NCBI RefSeq assembly: GCF_015864825.1
Contig: NZ_JADYWL010000001.1
Coordinates: 1-64,000, forward strand
Length of the DNA: 64,000 nt
Reading direction: 5' to 3'
Source of the DNA: Psychrobacter sp. NZS113
GTDB lineage: Bacteria > Pseudomonadota > Gammaproteobacteria > Pseudomonadales > Moraxellaceae
Positions 1 through 9,392 of this stretch are shown here, piece after piece. The notes under the pieces were generated by a model that worked only from the letters and a program-made list of their open reading frames with translations, searched no databases and had not been told where the DNA came from. Each line of letters begins with the position of its first letter. Position 1 is the stretch's first letter. A program made the position numbers and the translations under genes.

Positions 1-755
1 CGGCTTATCCTATTTAGCGAGCTGACTATCATATCATGTTTTAATAGTCTGTCAACTTCTTTTTTTATCTCGTTTCAGTAAGTTAACCACGTTATTTCAG
101 TGTAATTATACACTTCCTAACTGCTAGTTCCCCCTAATGAGGTGCGTATTATATAGAGTTCTCACCCTGTGTCAACACCTAAACCAAAGGTTTTTTATCT
201 AATTTCACTGCACTTTTAATAATCGATACTTTTCAATGGGTTAGGGATAGAAATGCTTAAACCGCATTTTAAGAAAGTCTTTTCACTGCTATTTTTTGTT
301 GATTTGAAGGCTCATTTCTATTATCTAGCCTTTCATTACGAACTTATTATAGTCATTGATATGGGATTTAACGTTACCTATATTCATCACTATTGATATT
401 GGTACAAAGTGCACCTATATAAAGTGCACCTATATATAGAGGCAGACCTGACCCCTTGCTATCTAGTGTTAATAAGCAGTTTTTGCTATAATAGCCGCTT
501 TTATGACATTGCCTAATAGCCGTTCTGCTTTATCGTACGAGAAGGTAGTTCGTTTCACCTTATATAGCGTTGATTATAGCTTGTTAAATGGCGCTTAGTC
601 ATCATGCTATATAAGGTAAAAGACAGTGCTATTAAGTCGTGCTTATCTCTTACAACATATCATAGTAGTTAGATATAATTGACGTGGTCTTACGGTTATA
701 TGATTGATGGTTGCAATCATCACTGCCAACGGATCCAAAAACAGGTGAATAGATT
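1..755 (+). promoter_or_regulatory. Gene-free region: thrS promoter and long structured leader
   Basis: I see no gene here. An extended -10 promoter (TG at 484-485, TATAAT at 487-492) would start transcription near 499 and leave a leader of roughly 255 nt before the thrS ATG. That leader holds a perfect 12-bp inverted repeat (ACCTTATATAGC at 557-568 against 606-617) and a 7-bp hairpin at 700-720 whose 7-nt loop reads ATGGTTG. A 15-bp exact tandem duplication (406-420 and 421-435) lies upstream of the promoter. The thrS ribosome binding site is AGGTGA at 743-748. The promoter assignment is by eye; no convincing -35 hexamer is visible. Confidence 0.5.
700..720 (+). promoter_or_regulatory. Hairpin mimicking a tRNA-Thr anticodon arm in the thrS leader
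   Basis: ATGATTG (700-706) pairs perfectly with CAATCAT (714-720), enclosing the 7-nt loop AUGGUUG. In tRNA numbering the loop has U at position 33 and GGU at 34-36, which is the anticodon of the ACC/ACU-reading threonine tRNA. E. coli ThrRS is known to repress its own translation by binding leader hairpins that imitate the tRNA-Thr anticodon arm just upstream of the Shine-Dalgarno. The hairpin here ends 22 nt before the AGGTGA. The function is inferred from shape, loop sequence and position. Confidence 0.5.
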
Positions 756-2690
756 ATGGTAGCGATTACTTTACCCGATGGTAGCGTAAAAAACTTCGAA
801 GGCAATACTACGGTCATGGAAGTGGCGCAAAGTATAGGGACAGGACTGGCGAAAGCAACAGTTGCTGGACGTGTAGATGGGCATTTGGTAGATGCGCATG
901 ATCCTATCATTGCTGATGCTAAAGTCGAAATCGTGACACCAAAAGACGACGACGGTGTCGATATCATTCGTCACTCATGTGCGCATTTGCTAGGTCATGC
1001 AGTCAAGCAACTGTACCCTGATGTGAAGATGGTCATCGGTCCAGTAATCGAAGATGGCTTTTATTATGACATCTATAGTGAGACGCCATTTACCCCTGAG
1101 CATATGGAAGCTATTGAGAAGCGCATGATGCAGCTGATCAAGCAAGATTATGACGTTGTTAAAAAGATGACACCACGTGCAGAAGCGATTGAGATATTTG
1201 AGTCACGTAACGAAGATTATAAGCTTAAGTTAATCAATGATATGCCAGGCGAAGAAGCCTTTGGTCTGTATCATCATCAAGAATACGTCGATATGTGCCG
1301 TGGCCCACACGTGCCAAACACACGATTCCTAAAAGTATTTAAACTGACCAAAATGTCTGGTGCTTACTGGCGCGGTGATGCGAAAAACGAGCAGTTGCAA
1401 CGTATTTATGGCACCGCTTGGGCAGATAAGAAACAGTTAAAAGCCTATATCCAACGTATTGAAGAAGCAGAAAAACGTGACCATCGTAAGATTGGTAAAG
1501 CGTTGAATCTGTTCCATATGCAAGAGCAAGCACCCGGTATGGTGTTTTGGCATGCAAACGGTTGGACGATTTATCAAGTACTTGAACAATATATGCGTAA
1601 AGTGCAGCATGATAATGGCTATGAAGAAATCAAAACACCACAAATCGTCGATCGTAGCTTGTGGGAGCGTTCTGGACATTGGGGCAACTATGCCACCAAT
1701 ATGTTCACGACCTCTAGTGAAAACCGTGATTATGCTGTAAAGCCGATGAACTGCCCTTGCCATGTGCAAGTATTTAACCAAGGCCTAAAATCTTACCGTG
1801 ACCTGCCTTTGCGTATGGCAGAATTTGGTTCTTGTCATCGTAACGAACCATCAGGTTCATTGCATGGCTTGATGCGTGTTCGTGGCTTTACCCAAGATGA
1901 CGCGCATATCTTCTGTACCCAAGCGCAAATTCAACAAGAAGTGGCTGATTTTATTAAGCTGACGCTTGCAGTCTATGAAGATTTCGGTTTCGATAACATT
2001 ATCATGAAACTCTCAACCCGTCCTGAAAAACGTGTTGGTAGTGATGAATCATGGGATTTTGCAGAGAAAGCCTTGTCAGATGCACTTGATAGCTCAGGTC
2101 TTGACTGGGATTATTTACCAGGCGAAGGCGCATTCTATGGTCCAAAGATTGAATTCAGTCTAAAAGATTCATTAGGTCGTGTATGGCAGTGCGGTACCAT
2201 TCAGGTTGATCCAAACATGCCTGAGCGTTTAGATGCTGAATTCGTCAATGAGCAGAATGAGCGCGAAGTACCTGTTATGTTGCACCGTGCTATATTGGGT
2301 TCATTTGAGCGTTTCATTGGTATATTGATTGAAAACTATGCGGGTTGGATGCCAGTATGGCTAGCACCACAGCAAGTAGTTGTCATGAATATCACCGATA
2401 AACAAGGCGAAGCTTGTGAAAACGTCGTCAGTGAACTAAAAAATGCAGGTTTGCGAGCTATTAGTGACTTGCGTAACGAAAAGATTGGATTTAAGATACG
2501 AGAGAAAACATTAGAACGTATTCCCTATATGCTAGTATTAGGGGATAAAGAAGTCGAATCGGGCAGTGTCAACGTCCGTACGCGTGAAGGTGAAAACCTT
2601 GGCGTAATGAGTGTTTCTGAATTTATTACATTAGTACAGACCGCTGTCAGTAAAAAAGGCCGACAGACCCCAAAAACAGATGAGGAGTAA
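756..2690 (+). CDS. thrS: Threonyl-tRNA synthetase
   Basis: Class II synthetase that charges tRNA-Thr with threonine in the cytoplasm. At 644 aa it is full length and has the canonical architecture: an N-terminal TGS domain (residues 1-60, starting [10 protein letters not shown]), an editing domain with [10 protein letters not shown] and the [10 protein letters not shown] segment, the catalytic core, and a C-terminal anticodon-binding domain. The zinc ligands that select threonine are present as Cys333 (in MNCPCHV), His384 (in DDAHIFC) and His510 (in VMLHRAILG), matching C334/H385/H511 of the E. coli enzyme. The start is supported by AGGTGA 7 nt upstream. infC follows after 5 nt, so the two are co-transcribed. 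The long structured leader suggests translational autoregulation. Confidence 0.98.
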   Translation: MVAITLPDGSVKNFEGNTTVMEVAQSIGTGLAKATVAGRVDGHLVDAHDPIIADAKVEIVTPKDDDGVDIIRHSCAHLLGHAVKQLYPDVKMVIGPVIEDGFYYDIYSETPFTPEHMEAIEKRMMQLIKQDYDVVKKMTPRAEAIEIFESRNEDYKLKLINDMPGEEAFGLYHHQEYVDMCRGPHVPNTRFLKVFKLTKMSGAYWRGDAKNEQLQRIYGTAWADKKQLKAYIQRIEEAEKRDHRKIGKALNLFHMQEQAPGMVFWHANGWTIYQVLEQYMRKVQHDNGYEEIKTPQIVDRSLWERSGHWGNYATNMFTTSSENRDYAVKPMNCPCHVQVFNQGLKSYRDLPLRMAEFGSCHRNEPSGSLHGLMRVRGFTQDDAHIFCTQAQIQQEVADFIKLTLAVYEDFGFDNIIMKLSTRPEKRVGSDESWDFAEKALSDALDSSGLDWDYLPGEGAFYGPKIEFSLKDSLGRVWQCGTIQVDPNMPERLDAEFVNEQNEREVPVMLHRAILGSFERFIGILIENYAGWMPVWLAPQQVVVMNITDKQGEACENVVSELKNAGLRAISDLRNEKIGFKIREKTLERIPYMLVLGDKEVESGSVNVRTREGENLGVMSVSEFITLVQTAVSKKGRQTPKTDEE

Positions 2691-2695
2691 TACCT

Positions 2696-3217
2696 ATTAA
2701 ACAGTCGAACCGTTTGAACATCAACGAAGATATCAGTGCCAAAGAAGTCCGTCTCGTTAAAGAAGATGGCGAACAAATGGGCGTGGTCGATATCGCAACC
2801 GCGATGAAAGCGGCACGTGAAGACAGTCTAGATTTGGTTGAATTAGTTCCTGAAGCTAAGCCGCCAGTATGTAAGATCATGGATTATAAGCATTTCCTCT
2901 ATGATCAAAAACAAAAGGCAAAAGAAGCTAAGAAGAACCAAAAACAGACTCAGCTCAAAGAGATGAAGCTACGTCCTAGTACCGAAGAGGCCGATTATCA
3001 GGTTAAACTGAGAAAAATCGTGAGCTTTTTGGAAGATCAAGACAAAGTTAAAATTAGCATCCGTTTCCGCGGACGTGAAATGGCACACCAAGAAATCGGT
3101 CGCAAACAACTTGATCGTATCATCGAAGACACCGCTGACATCTCAAACGTCGAACAGTATCCTAAGATGGAAGGTCGTCAGATGGGTATGCTGCTTGGAC
3201 CAACCAAAAAGAAATAA
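2696..3217 (+). CDS. infC: Translation initiation factor IF-3 with AUU start
   Basis: IF-3 binds the 30S subunit and discriminates against wrong start codons during initiation. Read from the ATT at 2696-2698 the product is 173 aa, beginning (M)[19 protein letters not shown], which aligns with the N-terminal domain of known IF-3s; the C-terminal domain ends in [19 protein letters not shown] at 2683-2687 lies 8 nt before the ATT, an ideal distance. The only nearby ordinary start, TTG at 2714, has no ribosome binding site and would remove conserved residues. An AUU start is the classic device by which IF-3 represses its own synthesis. The gene shares a transcript with thrS; rpmI and rplT, the usual next genes, do not follow. 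Confidence 0.95.
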   Translation: MKQSNRLNINEDISAKEVRLVKEDGEQMGVVDIATAMKAAREDSLDLVELVPEAKPPVCKIMDYKHFLYDQKQKAKEAKKNQKQTQLKEMKLRPSTEEADYQVKLRKIVSFLEDQDKVKISIRFRGREMAHQEIGRKQLDRIIEDTADISNVEQYPKMEGRQMGMLLGPTKKK

Positions 3218-3278
3218 TCGATTTTTAAGGTTATTTTGAGCGGGCACTGTCAACTGACATAGATATTTATCACTATGA

Positions 3279-3312
3279 CCATCAATATGCTGCGGGATAT
3301 TGATGGTTTTTT
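3279..3312 (+). terminator. Rho-independent terminator of thrS-infC
   Basis: A perfect 10-bp stem (CCATCAATAT at 3279-3288 with ATATTGATGG at 3297-3306) encloses an 8-nt loop and is followed by six T residues. It closes the thrS-infC unit 60 nt after the infC stop. Confidence 0.85.
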
Positions 3313-3556
3313 AATATTCAGGCCTATGAATAGCCATTTTTTAATATAATAAGTCGACGCTACTTTACAAAATCTATCTTCTCAACCTTTTCATTACCAG
3401 TTAGTCTAAAGGTCTGCTGTACGACATTTATACCATTCAAATAAGTACAATCGAGTGTATAAAAATATCCATTTACTGCTAACGTGTTTTACGATTACCG
3501 TCTTTTGTAGCTATTGACCAAAAATACTGTCCATTTCAGATATTATAGGAAACTTC

Positions 3557-4801
3557 ATGCAAGAATTGACTCCACCAGAAAACGCAACAACTCCAAGTAT
3601 TTCTTTGACTCCGCCTGAACCTGTGAAAGAAATACAAAAAAGTGAAGCAGATCAGATGGTCAAGTTGGATGAAAGCCAGATTCCAGAGCTCGATGCCAAA
3701 GTTGACGCTTTTGTAGATCACGTTATCACTAACTCTGTGCATAGCGATGAGTTTAGACAAAACGTGCAGTCTATTCATAACTTGGGTACGAAAGAGATTC
3801 GTGAATCGGCACAAGTATCTAACCGTATGTTGGATTTACCAGCGAAAAGTCTCAATGATAGCTTGTTTGACAACTCCCCTATTGCTAAGTCGTTGACTGA
3901 ATTACGCGGTATCGTAGAAGACTTAGATCCGAGTAAAAAAGAACTGACTAGCTCACGCAAGCTGTTCGGTCTCATCCCATTTGGCAACAAAGTGCAAGAC
4001 TACTTTCGCCAATATGAGTCAGCACAGTCACACATCAATGCAGTGGTAACCAGTCTTTATAATGGTAAAGATGAGCTGCTCAAAGACAATGCGATGATTG
4101 AGCAAGAAAAAGTCAATATGTGGGAGCTGATGCAATCTATTCGTCAATATGTCTATGTCGGCAAAAAAATTGACGAGCAGTTGGAACACAAAATCTATGC
4201 AATCGAAGCAACGGACCCTGAAAAAGCTCGCATTATCAAAGAAGAAATGCTGTTCTATGTGCGTCAAAAGAATACAGATTTCTTGACCCAATTAGCTGTC
4301 AATGTACAAGGTTATTTGGCGCTTGATACTATTCGTCGTAATAATTTAGAGCTAATCAAAGGCGTAGATCGTGCAACAACGACAACCGTCTCAGCATTAC
4401 GTACAGCTGTCGTTGTCGCTCAAGCAATGACCAATCAGAAGCTAGTACTTGATCAAATCACTGCGTTGAATAAAACTACCAGTAGCTTGATTGAATCAAC
4501 CTCAGCGATGCTAAAACGTCAATCAGGTGAAATTCATGAACAAGCCACTAGCAGCAGTATCGAGCTTGATAAACTGCAAAACGCCTTTAATAATGTCTAT
4601 GACACGATGGATATGATTAGCAATTATAAGATCGAAGCACTAGAAAACATGAAGCAGACGGTCAATACCTTGACTACTGAAGTAGATAAAGCACAAAAGT
4701 ACCTCGATAAGTCTAATCAAACAACCGTGCTAGAAGTATCGAAAGAAATTGACAGTAAAAAGATAACCAATAAATCAAGTAAGGTCGATGTTGATATTTG
4801 A
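3557..4801 (+). CDS. TelA/KlaA-like toxic anion resistance family protein
   Basis: A 414-aa soluble, mostly helical protein of the TelA family (PF05816), named for plasmid tellurite-resistance determinants but of unclear biochemical role on chromosomes. Family hallmarks visible are a region after an acidic N-terminus with a SIHNLGTKEIRE-like segment (about residues 75-86), the RKLFGLIPFGNKVQDYF block near 135-150, and the long coiled-coil C-terminal half with YLALDTIRRNNLELIKG and the TTTTVSALRTAVVVAQA stretch. It has no signal peptide or membrane segment. It stands alone: a 339-nt gap after infC containing a terminator, and rnr 141 nt downstream. A role in stress tolerance or envelope homeostasis is only suggested by the family. 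Confidence 0.85.
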   Translation: MQELTPPENATTPSISLTPPEPVKEIQKSEADQMVKLDESQIPELDAKVDAFVDHVITNSVHSDEFRQNVQSIHNLGTKEIRESAQVSNRMLDLPAKSLNDSLFDNSPIAKSLTELRGIVEDLDPSKKELTSSRKLFGLIPFGNKVQDYFRQYESAQSHINAVVTSLYNGKDELLKDNAMIEQEKVNMWELMQSIRQYVYVGKKIDEQLEHKIYAIEATDPEKARIIKEEMLFYVRQKNTDFLTQLAVNVQGYLALDTIRRNNLELIKGVDRATTTTVSALRTAVVVAQAMTNQKLVLDQITALNKTTSSLIESTSAMLKRQSGEIHEQATSSSIELDKLQNAFNNVYDTMDMISNYKIEALENMKQTVNTLTTEVDKAQKYLDKSNQTTVLEVSKEIDSKKITNKSSKVDVDI

Positions 4802-4942
4802 TTTATCACGATAGTTGTTACCAATTGAAAGCAACAACTCCTTGCTACTGAACACACATAAGACAATTGACGCAAGATATTGCCACGTTGTTCGTGTTAA
4901 GATAGCCCCTATTAATAATTTTAAAAATAGATACGGTAATTT

Positions 4943-7207
4943 ATGAGTTGGAATGATCCAAACGCCTCAAGCGAGGCAAAAAGATATGACAATCCCATCC
5001 CTAGTCGTGAGCTAATACTTAGCACGATTACTGAGCATGGTGAAGTCACTCATCAGCAATTGGCAAAAGCCTTTAATATTGATGATCCGGACCAGTTTGA
5101 TGCTTTGGGCAATCGCCTAAAAGCAATGGCGCGTGATGGACAAGTAAACCGCGACGGTCGTCCTTATCGCTATCGCACAGTGACTCAGCAAGATGTTGTC
5201 ACTGGTACAGTGTCTGCGCATCCTAAAGGTTTTGGTTTTGTACTTTTAAGCGATATGCCAGATTTGTTTTTGCATGAAAAGCAAATGCGTTGGGTATTCA
5301 ATGGCGATACCGTCGAAGCGGTTGGCACGTCAACAGACAATCGCGGCCGTACTGAAGGGCGTATCGTCGATGTCGTCGAACGTCGCCAAAATAACTTCAT
5401 CGGTACATTGTCTCGTGATGATGACGGCTACTGTGTCGAGCTTGGCAGTCCAAACAACCATCAGCCGATTACAGTCACTGAAGACAATGTACAAGCGTTT
5501 AACGCCAAACAAGGCTCTCCTGTCAAAGTCGATATTATCGATTGGCCAAACCAGCATGAGTTTGCTACTGGTAAAATAACGGAACTGCTGTCTGATGATA
5601 ATGATCGTGAACTGATCATTGAAACCACGCTACTCAACTATGACATCCCTTCAGACTTCAGTGAAGCCACACTCAAACAAGCTGATGGCTATCAAGAGCC
5701 GACTGAAAAAGATATCAAAGGTCGCACAGACTTACGTCATTTACCACTCGTCACGATCGATGGTGAAGATGCACGTGACTTTGATGATGCCGTATTCGCT
5801 GAAAAACGCTCTGGTGGTAACTATCGCGTTTTAGTAGCGATTGCTGACGTTAGTTATTACGTGACACCAAATTCAGCACTTGACCAAGATGCTTACGAAC
5901 GTGGTACCTCAGTATACTTCCCGCATCGAGTGATTCCGATGTTGCCAGAAGTGCTTTCTAATGGTCTGTGTTCATTGAACCCTAATCTTGATCGTCTGTG
6001 TATGGTTGCTGATATTAAGATATCACGCGCTGGCAAGGTTACTGGGTATGAGTTTTATCCTGCGGTCATGCATTCACAAGCACGTTTAACCTATAATCAA
6101 GTAAATGATTATCTGGTAAATCCTACTGATAAGCGCTTACCTGAATCATTAACAGGTAATAAAGACGTTAAAAAATCTATCGACACGTTACATCAGCTTT
6201 ATGAGCTACTGCTTAAAAAGCGTGAAGAACGTCATGCGATGGAATTTGAAACTGTTGAAACGTATATCAAGTTCAACGAAAAAGGCGGCATCGAGGCTAT
6301 TCTGCCACGTACTCGTGGTGATTCTCAGAAGCTCATCGAAGAATGTATGCTACTGGCCAATACCTGTGCAGCGAACTTTGCGCTCAAGCATGAACTGCCT
6401 GTCTTATATCGTAACCATGATAAGCCTGATGGCGAAAAATCGATGCGTATTCATGAATACGCAAAGAACTTTGGCCTATCGTTCCCAGAAGAGAACCCAA
6501 CGCAAGCCGATTATCAGCGCATTATTGAAGCAACCAAAGACAGACCTGATGCGATTAGCATCCATAGCATGTTATTGCGCTCAATGATGCAAGCAAACTA
6601 TGCACCGGACAATATCGGTCACTTTGGTCTAGCATATGACGAATATAGCCACTTTACGTCCCCTATTCGTCGTTATCCTGATCTGATGCTGCATCGTGCT
6701 ATTAAAGCAAAAGTGACTAATAGCCAACAGCCTGCCATGGACTTTTCTCTTGAAGGTGCTGGTACGCAAACGTCAGATACAGAACGCCGTGCAGAAAAAG
6801 CCTCTCGCTATGTAGAGTCTTGGCTCAAATGTCATTACATGAAAGACCATGTCGGCGAAGAGTTCGAAGGTGTGGTGACTACCGTTACCAGCTTCGGTCT
6901 ATTTGTGACATTGACCGACTTATATATCGATGGTTTGGTTCATATCTCAAACGTTGGCGATGACTTTTTTGTCTATGATGAACAGCAGCAACAACTGATC
7001 GGTAAAGACAAAGGTACTTTGTTTGGACTTGGTGATTCGGTCAAAGTCAAAGTTGCTGGTGTGAACATGGATCTCCTGCAAATTGACTTTGATTTAAAAG
7101 CCAAACTGCAATCTAGTGAAATGAATCAGACAAAAAAAGTACCTGCTAAAAAGAGCCCAGCCAAGAGAAGTAGCAGTCGTAGTAAAGGCGCTAATAAGAA
7201 AGGCTAG
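4943..7207 (+). CDS. rnr: Ribonuclease R
   Basis: A 754-aa processive 3'-5' exoribonuclease of the RNB family that degrades structured RNA, including rRNA and defective mRNA, and is important in the cold. Visible domains in order: an N-terminal winged helix (about 25-75), cold-shock-like OB domains (about 85-235, containing GTVSAHPKGFGFVLL), the RNB catalytic core with DGEDARDFDDAVF (residues 273-285, carrying the metal-binding aspartates), an S1 domain (about 640-725, EEFEGVVTTVTSFGLFVTL), and a Lys/Ser-rich tail. Its length is normal for the family. No second gene shares the transcript: a terminator follows, and the next gene is convergent. Confidence 0.97.
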   Translation: MSWNDPNASSEAKRYDNPIPSRELILSTITEHGEVTHQQLAKAFNIDDPDQFDALGNRLKAMARDGQVNRDGRPYRYRTVTQQDVVTGTVSAHPKGFGFVLLSDMPDLFLHEKQMRWVFNGDTVEAVGTSTDNRGRTEGRIVDVVERRQNNFIGTLSRDDDGYCVELGSPNNHQPITVTEDNVQAFNAKQGSPVKVDIIDWPNQHEFATGKITELLSDDNDRELIIETTLLNYDIPSDFSEATLKQADGYQEPTEKDIKGRTDLRHLPLVTIDGEDARDFDDAVFAEKRSGGNYRVLVAIADVSYYVTPNSALDQDAYERGTSVYFPHRVIPMLPEVLSNGLCSLNPNLDRLCMVADIKISRAGKVTGYEFYPAVMHSQARLTYNQVNDYLVNPTDKRLPESLTGNKDVKKSIDTLHQLYELLLKKREERHAMEFETVETYIKFNEKGGIEAILPRTRGDSQKLIEECMLLANTCAANFALKHELPVLYRNHDKPDGEKSMRIHEYAKNFGLSFPEENPTQADYQRIIEATKDRPDAISIHSMLLRSMMQANYAPDNIGHFGLAYDEYSHFTSPIRRYPDLMLHRAIKAKVTNSQQPAMDFSLEGAGTQTSDTERRAEKASRYVESWLKCHYMKDHVGEEFEGVVTTVTSFGLFVTLTDLYIDGLVHISNVGDDFFVYDEQQQQLIGKDKGTLFGLGDSVKVKVAGVNMDLLQIDFDLKAKLQSSEMNQTKKVPAKKSPAKRSSSRSKGANKKG

Positions 7208-7230
7208 TTTTGGTTAGACGCTCGAAATAT

Positions 7231-7263
7231 AAAAAAGGCTAACGTCATCGTTAGCCTTTTTTT
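7231..7263. terminator. Bidirectional terminator between rnr and the convergent gene
   Basis: AAAAAAGGCTAACG (7231-7244) pairs with CGTTAGCC plus the following T run (7249-7263) around the loop TCAT. A-runs on one side and T-runs on the other let it serve both rnr (plus) and the gene ending at 7313 (minus). Confidence 0.85.
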
Positions 7264-7312
7264 ATGTCTCACTATTCATATAAATGCGTGGTACTTGCTT
7301 AATAAGCACTGA

Positions 7313-7621
7313 CTACTGTGCAGTGTTATCCATCTCTTCTAGATTTTTCTGTTCTGCTTGTTGAGCTTGATCTATTTGAGTCGTGGCACTGTCAAGGATG
7401 GCTTTAGGCTGCTCACCCAAAGGCTTGCTAGTGATAGCATCAGAGCTGCTTGCTTCGATATGAGTCTCAGGTATTTCTGTGTTGATACTACTCTGCTGTG
7501 ACGCTGCACTACTGACGAGCGCTTCTCTATTTTTATCACGTTGACTACCATTAATAAGGTTAAAGCCAAGTAAGGCTACCATGCCAACTAGTGCGAATAT
7601 AATCAGATGTTTCATTTGCAT
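7313..7621 (-). CDS. Hypothetical small membrane-anchored protein
   Basis: A 102-aa protein I do not recognise. It has one hydrophobic segment at the N-terminus (about residues 4-22, HLIIFALVGMVALLGFNLI) followed by a polar, Ser/Gln/Glu-rich tail that looks disordered. There is no lipobox, so it is probably anchored by the uncleaved segment with the tail in the periplasm. Two start codons lie close together (residues 1 and 3); neither has a strong ribosome binding site. It lies just downstream, on the same strand, of the MscS-family gene (83-nt gap), so the two could share a transcript. It is convergent with rnr. Confidence 0.6.
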   Translation of the reverse strand: MQMKHLIIFALVGMVALLGFNLINGSQRDKNREALVSSAASQQSSINTEIPETHIEASSSDAITSKPLGEQPKAILDSATTQIDQAQQAEQKNLEEMDNTAQ

Positions 7622-7704
7622 AGAAAATGTCTCGTATTTGAATAATTATCAGATATACGTTTCGTTGCATTTTCTATGCCTATTTTAAAATTGGTTTATA
7701 TATA

Positions 7705-9333
7705 TTACTCTTGCGGGCTATTATTGTTCAATAAATCAGTCTCATCTGAACGTTCTGCAATCTCCTGCTCGACCTTTTTCATTAGCTTGTCATCTGAACG
7801 CGCACTGAGAACCTCATCCGCATTGTCATCTTGTAATATAAGCTTGGCACGTGCTTTTGCTTGTTTTTTGTCGTTATTATCAGTAGGGCTACTATTACCA
7901 TTCGTAGTAGTCTCAGACACGGTCGGTTTAACCATTACATTAGATGTATCGTTTAAATGACTGCTTTGCATATGTTCAAAGGCTTTTTCTAAATCACGAT
8001 TAAAACGCAATCGATAAATAGGTTCAGGTAGGCTGAAACCTTCATCCTCTAATGCATGCTTGGTCTCACGAATGGCAATACTGCGTGCTTTTGAAAAGTC
8101 CGTCTCTGATTGATCTACCCAAACTTGAAACTCTAAGACGATGTTAGAATCGCCAACATTATTAATAACAGCGATCGCTTTTGGCTCATCTAACACGAAC
8201 GCCAAACTATGTATTGCGTCCAATCCAACCTTGATAGCAGCTAACGGATCATCATTAGCATCAACACCCAACTCAAAGGTGAATCGACGTTCGGGGTTTT
8301 TGGTGTAATTGAGGATAGTACCTTTGAAGACTTCAGAATTAGGAATACGCAATTGATTACCATCTAGTGTCATCAATATCGTCGCGCGTGAGGTCAAGCG
8401 CACTACTATACCCTCTTGCCCATTAATCACAATGTGGTCACGTGCGCGAAATGGTTGGCGAATACTTAACATTAACGATGCGATATAGTTTTCAATGGTA
8501 TCTTTGACTGCAAAACCAACCGCAATACCGATGACGCCAGCACCACCAAGCAATGTGCTTAAGATGGTCTCTGCTCCTATCAAGCTTAGCGCTAAGATAA
8601 GGCCAAATATAATAAAGATGACTTTGACAGTTTGTGACAGTAGCTCAGCGACAAATGGATTGGGTGTCAACCGTTGCCACATTCTTTTGCGATTAGACAA
8701 CCAGCTGCCAAACCAGCTTACCAGTATAAACAGAATGATACCGACCAATAATAGTGGTAAGGCTTTGACCAGATTTTTGGCTTGTACTTTGAGACCTTGA
8801 TAGACAGTAGTGACGTTATCTTGCACATCTAGAGTACGATCAATCTGATCCGAAACGGTGACCACATCTGTCAAACGATTGGTCAAATTAATGGCCTGCT
8901 GTGCTTTTTTTTCGTTTGGGGTCTCTCCCGTTAAGGTAACAACACCTTGGGCGACACTCACATTGACAGCTTGCAAACCATCAATTTCTGAAAAGATACC
9001 TTTGATACGTTGACGAATGTCATTGTCTTTTTGCGGGGTCGGTGTGGTTTCAATTTGGGCGTTATTAGTACTTTCACTGACGATTACCGGTGAGGGAGTT
9101 GGCTCAGGTTCAGATGACTGCGTAGGAAGCTCGACAATGTCAGCTTCTAGTTCCGCAATATCATTTGATACAACGCTTTCTGCACGCTCTATTTCTGATA
9201 TTTCGGCTATATCAGTCGTTTCTTCACCAACAGCATAAACCGGAAGAGAACAAAGGAGGCTTAATAGCAACCATATCTGACACCACGCTTTTGGACAACT
9301 GCGTATCCTTGGAAGGTCTAAACGAGTTGCCAT
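7705..9333 (-). CDS. Mechanosensitive channel of the MscS family with BON domain
   Basis: A 542-aa inner-membrane channel predicted to open under membrane tension and release solutes during hypo-osmotic shock. Order of parts: signal-like hydrophobic N-terminus (WLLLSLLCSLPVYA), a Glu/Thr-rich linker, a BON domain (about 105-165, with VNVSVAQGVVTLTGETPNE), one hydrophobic segment (LPLLLVGIILFILVSWF), then the MscS core. The pore helix region is GGAGVIGIAVGFAVKDTIENY, followed by the beta domain with LTSRATILMTLDGNQLRIPN. The C-terminal extension is polar and repetitive in Asp/Lys. I chose the start at 9333 because AAAGG lies 6 nt upstream of it; the ATG two codons earlier overlaps that ribosome binding site. 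Confidence 0.9.
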   Translation of the reverse strand: MATRLDLPRIRSCPKAWCQIWLLLSLLCSLPVYAVGEETTDIAEISEIERAESVVSNDIAELEADIVELPTQSSEPEPTPSPVIVSESTNNAQIETTPTPQKDNDIRQRIKGIFSEIDGLQAVNVSVAQGVVTLTGETPNEKKAQQAINLTNRLTDVVTVSDQIDRTLDVQDNVTTVYQGLKVQAKNLVKALPLLLVGIILFILVSWFGSWLSNRKRMWQRLTPNPFVAELLSQTVKVIFIIFGLILALSLIGAETILSTLLGGAGVIGIAVGFAVKDTIENYIASLMLSIRQPFRARDHIVINGQEGIVVRLTSRATILMTLDGNQLRIPNSEVFKGTILNYTKNPERRFTFELGVDANDDPLAAIKVGLDAIHSLAFVLDEPKAIAVINNVGDSNIVLEFQVWVDQSETDFSKARSIAIRETKHALEDEGFSLPEPIYRLRFNRDLEKAFEHMQSSHLNDTSNVMVKPTVSETTTNGNSSPTDNNDKKQAKARAKLILQDDNADEVLSARSDDKLMKKVEQEIAERSDETDLLNNNSPQE

Positions 9334-9392
9334 AAGCATCCTTTGCTAGCTTTACTGATTTTTATTGCTAATTTTCACTACCAAATTGTGTC

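Noticed and set aside
1..185. Two similar stretches ending in TGTCAAC followed by T-rich sequence at the window start
   Set aside because: The likeness is short and imperfect; no gene, RNA or repeat could be defined with confidence.
1437..1781. Minus-strand frame inside thrS
   Set aside because: Shadow of the strongly conserved thrS coding strand.
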